Assembly: GCA_023261405.1 (NCBI GenBank)
Contig: JAHFOZ010000052.1
Coordinates: 10,754 to 16,468, forward strand
Length of the DNA stretch: 5,715 nt
Source: Planctomycetota bacterium
GTDB lineage: Bacteria; Planctomycetota; MHYJ01; JACPRB01
Direction: 5' to 3'
This document shows, piece by piece, positions 1 through 4,060 of this stretch (the first letter of the stretch is position 1; each line of letters opens with the position of its first letter). Under the pieces are notes generated by a model, which worked only from the letters and a program-made list of their open reading frames with translations, did no database searches and was not told where the DNA came from. Position numbers and translations under genes: made by a program.

Positions 1-429
1 CTTCACCCTGATCTCGTTCCCGACAACGATCACCTCGTACTCCGGGAGCGGACGGGAGGGGGGACCCGAGAGCGCCTTTCCATCAGGGCCGAAGACGCCC
101 GCGTGGCAGGGGCACAGGATCTTCCGGTCCCCCGGATCCCACTTCACGATGCATCCGAGGTGGGTGCAGATGGCCGAAAACGCGACGAAGCGGCCGCGCT
201 CGAGACAGGCCACCAGGATCGGCTTCCCGTCCCCCTGAATCATCCGGGCGGTCCAAGGCTCGAAGGTGTCCGCCGGGCCGGCGTCGAACAATCCCTCCTT
301 GGGGCCGCGGTTGGAGGCGGGCAGCAGGTAGAGGACCACCGGGATCGCCATCCCGCCCGCGCAGGCGGCGAGGCCTCCCTTGATCGCCAAGTCCAGCAGA
401 TCGCGGCGCGAAGGCGGGGACGGCGTCAC
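1..429 (-). CDS. Rieske [2Fe-2S] iron-sulfur protein, Tat-exported (3' end beyond window)
   Basis: Translating the minus strand from the GTG at 429 gives 143 residues, open to the window edge. Both cluster motifs are intact: CTHLGC at residues 88-93 and CPCH at 106-109. In the family, Cys88, His90, Cys106 and His109 bind the [2Fe-2S] cluster and Cys93-Cys108 form the stabilising disulfide. The N-terminus has a twin-arginine motif (SRRDLLD, residues 7-13) followed by a hydrophobic stretch (about 14-37), as in QcrA/PetC proteins that are exported folded and stay anchored by the uncleaved helix. The role is one-electron transfer from quinol at a cytochrome bc-type complex, on the outer face of the cytoplasmic membrane. 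The GTG overlaps the upstream TGA (GTGA), and a purine-rich GAGGGAG lies about 5 bases ahead. Only the extreme C-terminus is missing. A cytochrome b gene would be expected next, outside the window. Confidence 0.95.
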   Translation of the reverse strand, partial: MTPSPPSRRDLLDLAIKGGLAACAGGMAIPVVLYLLPASNRGPKEGLFDAGPADTFEPWTARMIQGDGKPILVACLERGRFVAFSAICTHLGCIVKWDPGDRKILCPCHAGVFGPDGKALSGPPSRPLPEYEVIVVGNEIRVK

Positions 430-1607
430 GGCAGCTCCCTCTCGATGAGGCGCTTCCTGGCCCAGAAGAGCGCGGCCAGGGAAAGCAGGAACGCCCAGGC
501 CGGGACCAGCGCGAGTTTTTTGAGGCGCTCCCCCCGTTCGCGGCCGTCCAGCCGGTCCTCGACGTCCTTCAGACGCGAACCCACGTCGGCGGCTGCGGCG
601 CCGACCTTCTTCAGATCGAGCGTGTGCTGGAGCGGCGCGAGTTGCAGCAGCGAGGTGCGGGCCTCCTCGAGACTCACCTGCTCCTCATCCGTATGGAGTC
701 CGGCCCGTGCGAACCGCCCCACCCGATCGGCCGTCCGCTGGAATCGATCACGCGAGGACTCCACCAGGTCCCGGAGGGATTTCCACGCGACGAGCTCCTT
801 GTCCCCCGGCTCGTGGCACGGCGCGCAGCGGCCGCTGATCTCCGGGTAGCCCCGGACGATCGCATGGTTCGCATGGCAGCCGGTGCATTCCTTGAAAGCG
901 CCGTCCCTGGCATAAAAGGCGTGCGGGCTGGCCTCGAAGAACTCCCGCTGCCGGACGTGGCACTTTCCGCAGGTCCTCCCGACGTCGGAGGAGCCCGGCG
1001 GCACGGCGCCGTGGTTCCCGTGGCAGGAGGCGCAGTTCGGGGCGGCCGTGTCCCCTTTCCCCAGGAGCCTTTCGCCGTGGATGCCCTTCCGGTACAGCGC
1101 CTCCTCGTCGGCCGGATGGCCGGTCCCCGCCATGACGGCGGGATCGCTGTGGCAGCGACCGCAGGTCGCCGGGACCCGCGACGGATGCACGGGGCTCTGC
1201 GGGTCGCGCGCCCGGCGGAGGCCGTGGGTTCCGTGGCAGTCGGTGCAGACGGCGGCCTTCAGGTTCCCGCGCGCGACCGCCTCGGCGTGTTTGGACGTGA
1301 GGTATTGGGCATGCTGGTCGGTGGGCAGGCCGGAGGGGTTCATGCGCCGGGGCTCGGAATGGCAGCGGGCGCAGAGCGCGGGGACGGCCGCTCGGGCGAT
1401 CTTCCCCGTGAATCCACCATGGGAGGCCTCCTTCTCCGGGGCGCGGGGGTTCCCCCCGTGACAGTCCGTGCAGGTGGCCACCCGGTCATGAGGGGAGCCG
1501 GCCTCCGCCCGGTGCTCCTTCTCGTGGCACTTCACGCAGCTTTGCGGCTCCTGGGCCGCGGCCGCCATCCATGTGACCAGGAATCCCGCCCCCCATCGGA
1601 CCAACAC
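426..1607 (-). CDS. Nonahaem cytochrome c with C-terminal membrane anchor
   Basis: This 393-residue protein carries nine CXXCH sites, starting at residues 24, 46, 79, 121, 149, 192, 213, 241 and 261. A short signal peptide (Arg4, then a hydrophobic run ending AAAA, about residue 18) directs it to the periplasm. After the haems comes a charged, probably helical or coiled-coil stretch (about 270-364), then a membrane helix (about 365-383) and a basic tail (RKRLIER), giving a periplasmic haem domain on a C-terminal anchor. Hemes 2-9 form four repeated di-haem modules. No CXXCK site is present, so it is not a nitrite reductase. The frame is open back to 1811, but that extension lies over the upstream gene and has no export signal. 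The strong TAGGAGGA at 1611-1618 points to GTG 1607 or TTG 1604; TTG has the better spacing. Its place beside the Rieske gene suggests it is the electron-accepting cytochrome subunit of a bc-type complex (inference). Exact family not recognised beyond multihaem c3/NrfB-like cytochromes. Confidence 0.9.
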   Translation of the reverse strand: MLVRWGAGFLVTWMAAAAQEPQSCVKCHEKEHRAEAGSPHDRVATCTDCHGGNPRAPEKEASHGGFTGKIARAAVPALCARCHSEPRRMNPSGLPTDQHAQYLTSKHAEAVARGNLKAAVCTDCHGTHGLRRARDPQSPVHPSRVPATCGRCHSDPAVMAGTGHPADEEALYRKGIHGERLLGKGDTAAPNCASCHGNHGAVPPGSSDVGRTCGKCHVRQREFFEASPHAFYARDGAFKECTGCHANHAIVRGYPEISGRCAPCHEPGDKELVAWKSLRDLVESSRDRFQRTADRVGRFARAGLHTDEEQVSLEEARTSLLQLAPLQHTLDLKKVGAAAADVGSRLKDVEDRLDGRERGERLKKLALVPAWAFLLSLAALFWARKRLIERELP

Positions 1608-1610
1608 AGG

Positions 1611-1618
1611 TCCTCCTA
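1611..1618 (-). promoter_or_regulatory. Shine-Dalgarno that fixes the nonahaem cytochrome start
   Basis: TAGGAGGA on the minus strand is a near-perfect ribosome-binding site. Its first three bases are also the TAG stop of the small membrane protein gene, so termination and re-initiation coincide. It leaves 4 bases from AGGAGG-type pairing to GTG 1607 and 7 bases to TTG 1604. It argues strongly against the longer reading of the cytochrome starting at 1811. Confidence 0.8.
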
Positions 1619-1840
1619 CAAGACCCTGGAGCGGCGCAGATCGATGAAGATCACCCCGAGGTAGAGCAGCATCGCCAGTCCGAACGCCCCCTGTCCCACC
1701 GACATGAAGAGGGCGAACATGAGGGGGATGGGCCAGAGGAAGTGGAGGACGCTCACGGCGATACCCGCGAGCGCCAGGATGCAGGCCGCCGAGAGGAGCC
1801 GCAACGACCATGCGCTGCGGTCGGGGGACGGATCGGTCAT
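1616..1840 (-). CDS. Small two-helix membrane protein, family unknown
   Basis: A 74-residue protein starting at ATG 1840, which overlaps the stop of the NapC-type gene (ATGA), with a purine-rich AGAGGAAGAGG just upstream. It has a polar N-terminus (residues 1-13), a hydrophobic segment at about 15-36, a tight WPIP turn, a second hydrophobic segment at about 39-66 and a basic tail (DLRRSRVL). The positive charges at both ends predict a hairpin with both termini in the cytoplasm. There is no cysteine pair or haem motif; one histidine (His33) sits near the end of helix 1. I do not recognise the family. A reading that starts 12 residues earlier (1876) is possible but ignores the coupling. Its place between two quinol-linked cytochromes suggests a small structural or quinone-site subunit of the complex (inference). 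Both the overlap and the clear membrane pattern support a real gene. Confidence 0.8.
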   Translation of the reverse strand: MTDPSPDRSAWSLRLLSAACILALAGIAVSVLHFLWPIPLMFALFMSVGQGAFGLAMLLYLGVIFIDLRRSRVL

Positions 1841-2463
1841 GGCCTCTTCCTCTTCGGATGCGGGGCCGCGTGGCATTCGAAACAGGAGAGTTCGCCGGAG
1901 AGGATCTTCGGCTTCATCTCAGCATCCACGTGCTGCTCGATCTTGAGGTAGCCGGCCGCCTCGGAGTGGCAGTGGAGGCAGGTCGAGGACGGAAAGGGCT
2001 TCTTGATCCGGATTTCGTCCGGCACTCCGGTGATGTAGTAGTGAAGCACATGGGAGACGCCGCCGATCTTGGCCTGCACGTTCCCCGCGAGCCCGTACCC
2101 CGAGTGGCAGGTGTAGCACTGGTCCTCGTTGATGAGGCGGTTCTTGTAGTGCGCCGCCGCGAGGGTGCTGCTCCCGGGGTCCTTCATGTCGGCCACCCAG
2201 GGGTCCATGGTGTGACATTGAGTGCAGGACTGCCGGGTCTTGTGGAACCCCACGACGTTCCCGGCCAGCATCGTCATCGAAGGGAGCACGAAGAACCCCA
2301 CGAGGAGCATCCACTTGGCCGGCGGCGTGAGCCGCCACGGGGGCTTCCGGGCGAGCACGGTGACGATCACGGCCGCGGAAGCCAGGCCCAGCGCCAGGCC
2401 CCCCGTGGAGACCCATCGGATGACGTTCTCGGCATCACCCGAGAACAGGCCGTCCTCACTCAC
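1837..2463 (-). CDS. NapC/NirT/NrfH-type tetrahaem cytochrome c quinol dehydrogenase
   Basis: This 208-residue protein has four CXXCH sites at residues 80, 116, 162 and 194. The first is CTQCHTM, matching the CXXCHXM arrangement of NrfH, in which a methionine is associated with the first haem near the quinol site. Members of this family oxidise menaquinol or ubiquinol in the cytoplasmic membrane and pass electrons to periplasmic partners. Two hydrophobic segments (about 18-38 and 51-73) precede the haems, separated by a positively charged loop (RKPPWRLTPPAK). This predicts an N-out, loop-in, haems-out topology; classical NapC/NrfH have only one helix. The tail (PHPKRKRP) is basic. The GTG start lies 1 base after the TAG of the c554-like gene, with GAGGGGA upstream. 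Linkage suggests electron hand-over to the c554-like cytochrome or the nonahaem cytochrome (inference). The family call is firm; the partner is not. Confidence 0.92.
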   Translation of the reverse strand: MSEDGLFSGDAENVIRWVSTGGLALGLASAAVIVTVLARKPPWRLTPPAKWMLLVGFFVLPSMTMLAGNVVGFHKTRQSCTQCHTMDPWVADMKDPGSSTLAAAHYKNRLINEDQCYTCHSGYGLAGNVQAKIGGVSHVLHYYITGVPDEIRIKKPFPSSTCLHCHSEAAGYLKIEQHVDAEMKPKILSGELSCFECHAAPHPKRKRP

Positions 2464-2464
2464 G

Positions 2465-3109
2465 CTACTTCCCCTCGGCGTGGGCGTGGTCGCAGGCGTG
2501 GTTCGCCTTCAGCTTCAGGATCTCGTGGGTGTCCTTCCCGATCTTCTCCGCGAACTTGAACTCCTTGTACGTCGGACCTTCCTTGGAATGGCAGGTTGCG
2601 CAGCTCTTCTCTTCCGGGTGCACGGCCCCCAGCTTCGCGAGGTCCGCCCACTTGTACTCCTTGTTGTCCTTCTTGTAGGGCGAGGTCTTCTCGCCGGGGC
2701 CGTGGCAGCTCTCGCAGCCCACGCCCTCCAGCAGGGGGGCCCGGGTCTTCTCCTCGGCCGTCCACTCCTTGCCCTCGACCAGGGCGGGGTAGCCTCCCGG
2801 CTTCCCGTAGCCGGTGCTGTGGCAGGCGACGCACTTGCCGTCCCTTGAATAGTCCTTTGCCGGGTCCAGGTTCGCCTTCTTCTTGGCCTCCACCTTCTCG
2901 CCCGGCTTCAGGGTCTTCAGGGCCTGCGCCATCGCCGTCTTCTGCCAGCTCGTGTACTCCTTGAAGTGGCACTTCTGGCAGGACTTCGAACCCTGGTAGG
3001 CCGCGTCCTCCGGACGCGGGCAGGCCCCCGCCTCGATGTCCCTGCGCTCCGCCGTCAGCGCCACGAACCCGACCACGGAGCAGGCCAAGACTCCGGCCAC
3101 GAATCTCAA
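2465..3109 (-). CDS. Cytochrome c554-family tetrahaem cytochrome c
   Basis: This 214-residue protein has CXXCH sites at residues 44, 93, 132 and 170. Its length, haem spacing and conserved stretches (the YQGSKSCQKCH start, the LKPG...LDPAKDYSRDGKCVACH segment, the GYGKPGGY run and the GVGCESCHGPG motif) closely follow cytochrome c554 of Nitrosomonas, recalled from memory rather than aligned by search. In ammonia oxidisers c554 takes electrons from hydroxylamine oxidoreductase; homologues elsewhere are general periplasmic carriers. A signal peptide spans about residues 1-20 (cleavage near ALTA). The TTG start overlaps the TGA of the Usp gene (TTGA) and has an excellent AAGGAGGG 4 bases upstream; a GTG three codons further is a weaker alternative. 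The C-terminus (NHACDHAHAEGK) holds one extra cysteine and three histidines that do not form CXXCH. No hydroxylamine oxidoreductase gene is visible here, so the donor is unknown. Confidence 0.92.
   Translation of the reverse strand: MRFVAGVLACSVVGFVALTAERRDIEAGACPRPEDAAYQGSKSCQKCHFKEYTSWQKTAMAQALKTLKPGEKVEAKKKANLDPAKDYSRDGKCVACHSTGYGKPGGYPALVEGKEWTAEEKTRAPLLEGVGCESCHGPGEKTSPYKKDNKEYKWADLAKLGAVHPEEKSCATCHSKEGPTYKEFKFAEKIGKDTHEILKLKANHACDHAHAEGK
2693..2716 (-). repeat. 24-base exact repeat, copy A (codes CESCHGPG in c554-like gene)
   Basis: Identical, base for base, to 5543-5566. It encodes the haem motif CESCHGPG at residues 132-139 of the c554-like cytochrome with the same codon in all eight positions. 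The flanks diverge at once, so this is a shared protein motif rather than a mobile repeat. Confidence 0.7.
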
Positions 3110-4047
3110 TGGCCCTCCTTCGCCGCGGACACCTTGTCCCCTTCCTTCGGGGCCGCGTGCCCGCTGCGCACCACCACGAGCGGCACCTTGGACTCCCGCA
3201 GGACGCTCTCGGTCACGCTGCCCATGACCAGCCGCGACAGGCCCGTCCGCCCGTGCGTCGCCATCGCGATCAGGTCGATCTCGTGGAAGCGGCAGCTGTC
3301 CACGATCACCCTGGCCGGATTCCCGACGTCCACGATCGTCGTCACCTCGACCCCCTCATTGCGGAACCAGGCGGCCTGCTCGGCAAGCTCCGCCTTGGCC
3401 AGGTCGGTGTCGGCGAAGCGCTCCGCGACATCCGCGAGCCCCTGCCCGGCCCGCACCCGCGGCGTGAGGCCGAGGTTCGGGTCGACCACGTGGAGCAGCA
3501 CGACCCGCGCGCCGAAGAAGCGCGCGAAACGCGCGGCCTCGGGGAGGATTGCAAGAGTGCCGTCCAGCGGGACGAGGATGTTCCGCACGGGCGCGTCCTC
3601 GACGCGCACGGGTTGGGCGAGCTCGTAGGACCAGAAGGGCCGGACCGCGAGGACCGGCACGGGGCTCGTGCGGAGCACGTGCTCCGCCACGCTGCCCAGC
3701 AGCAGGCGCGCCACGCCCGACCTCCCGTGCGTGGCGATGGCCACGGCCCCCACGCCTTCCTGCCGGGCCACCTCGGCGATCACGTCGGCGGCGCTCCCGA
3801 GCCGGGTGATGATCCGGACCTTCACGCCGCGGCCCTCCAGTCGCTGCTGAATGCCGAGCAGATACTCACGCGCAGCGGCCAGCGCGGCCTCCGCCACCGG
3901 GACGTAGGTGTCCGCGGAGGGGATCGGATTGGCGGACTGGAGCAGGATCACCTCGGCGTCCACGCGCCGGAGGAGGCGTCCCACGTGCGGAAGCACCGCC
4001 TCGGCCGTGGGAGACCCGTCCAGGGGGACCAGGATCTTCTCGAGCAT
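3106..4047 (-). CDS. Universal stress protein, two Usp domains in tandem
   Basis: This 313-residue cytoplasmic protein has two Usp domains, residues 3-137 and 155-294. Each begins with the ILVPLDG strand that contacts nucleotide (5-11 and 157-163) and ends with the nucleotide-loop signature: ATHGRSGVARLLLGSV (105-120) and ATHGRTGLSRLVMGSV (263-278). The consensus is G-2x-G-9x-G(S/T); here the first glycine is Ala in both copies, a common variant, so ATP binding is plausible but not proven. A lysine-rich tail (about 295-313) follows. Tandem Usp proteins act in stress, energy limitation or redox adaptation, with no fixed reaction. The ATG start has AAAGGAG 6 bases upstream, and the gene starts 13 bases after the large cytochrome's stop. 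Its stop overlaps the start of the c554-like gene. It is the only clearly cytoplasmic product in an otherwise membrane and periplasmic operon. Confidence 0.95.
   Translation of the reverse strand: MLEKILVPLDGSPTAEAVLPHVGRLLRRVDAEVILLQSANPIPSADTYVPVAEAALAAAREYLLGIQQRLEGRGVKVRIITRLGSAADVIAEVARQEGVGAVAIATHGRSGVARLLLGSVAEHVLRTSPVPVLAVRPFWSYELAQPVRVEDAPVRNILVPLDGTLAILPEAARFARFFGARVVLLHVVDPNLGLTPRVRAGQGLADVAERFADTDLAKAELAEQAAWFRNEGVEVTTIVDVGNPARVIVDSCRFHEIDLIAMATHGRTGLSRLVMGSVTESVLRESKVPLVVVRSGHAAPKEGDKVSAAKEGH
3113..3120 (-). promoter_or_regulatory. Shine-Dalgarno inside the Usp gene supporting a TTG start
   Basis: AAGGAGGG on the minus strand lies within the last codons of the Usp gene and 4 bases (gcca) before TTG 3109. 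Its strength explains how a weak TTG start can be used and decides this start over the GTG at 3100. Confidence 0.75.
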
Positions 4048-4053
4048 GGATTG

Positions 4054-4060
4054 CTCCTTT
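4054..4060 (-). promoter_or_regulatory. Shine-Dalgarno of the Usp gene in the only true intergenic gap
   Basis: AAAGGAG on the minus strand lies 6 bases from ATG 4047. It fills almost all of the 13-base gap after the TAG of the large cytochrome (4063-4061). This leaves no space for a promoter or terminator between the two genes, supporting co-transcription. Confidence 0.8.

Noticed and set aside
1608..1811. A longer start (1811) for the nonahaem cytochrome, adding 68 residues
   Set aside because: The extension is an Arg/Pro/Gly-rich out-of-frame reading of the small membrane protein gene, has no ribosome site and would bury the signal peptide. A strong Shine-Dalgarno lies just before 1607.
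103..2848. Several plus-strand ORFs of 200-350 codons opposite the Rieske, nonahaem, NapC and c554-like genes
   Set aside because: Their composition is typical of antisense shadows, and every one is explained by a supported minus-strand gene with haem or Rieske motifs.
4048..4060. A promoter or terminator between the large cytochrome and the Usp gene
   Set aside because: The gap is only 13 bases and is taken up by the Usp ribosome site; no hairpin or T-run is seen.
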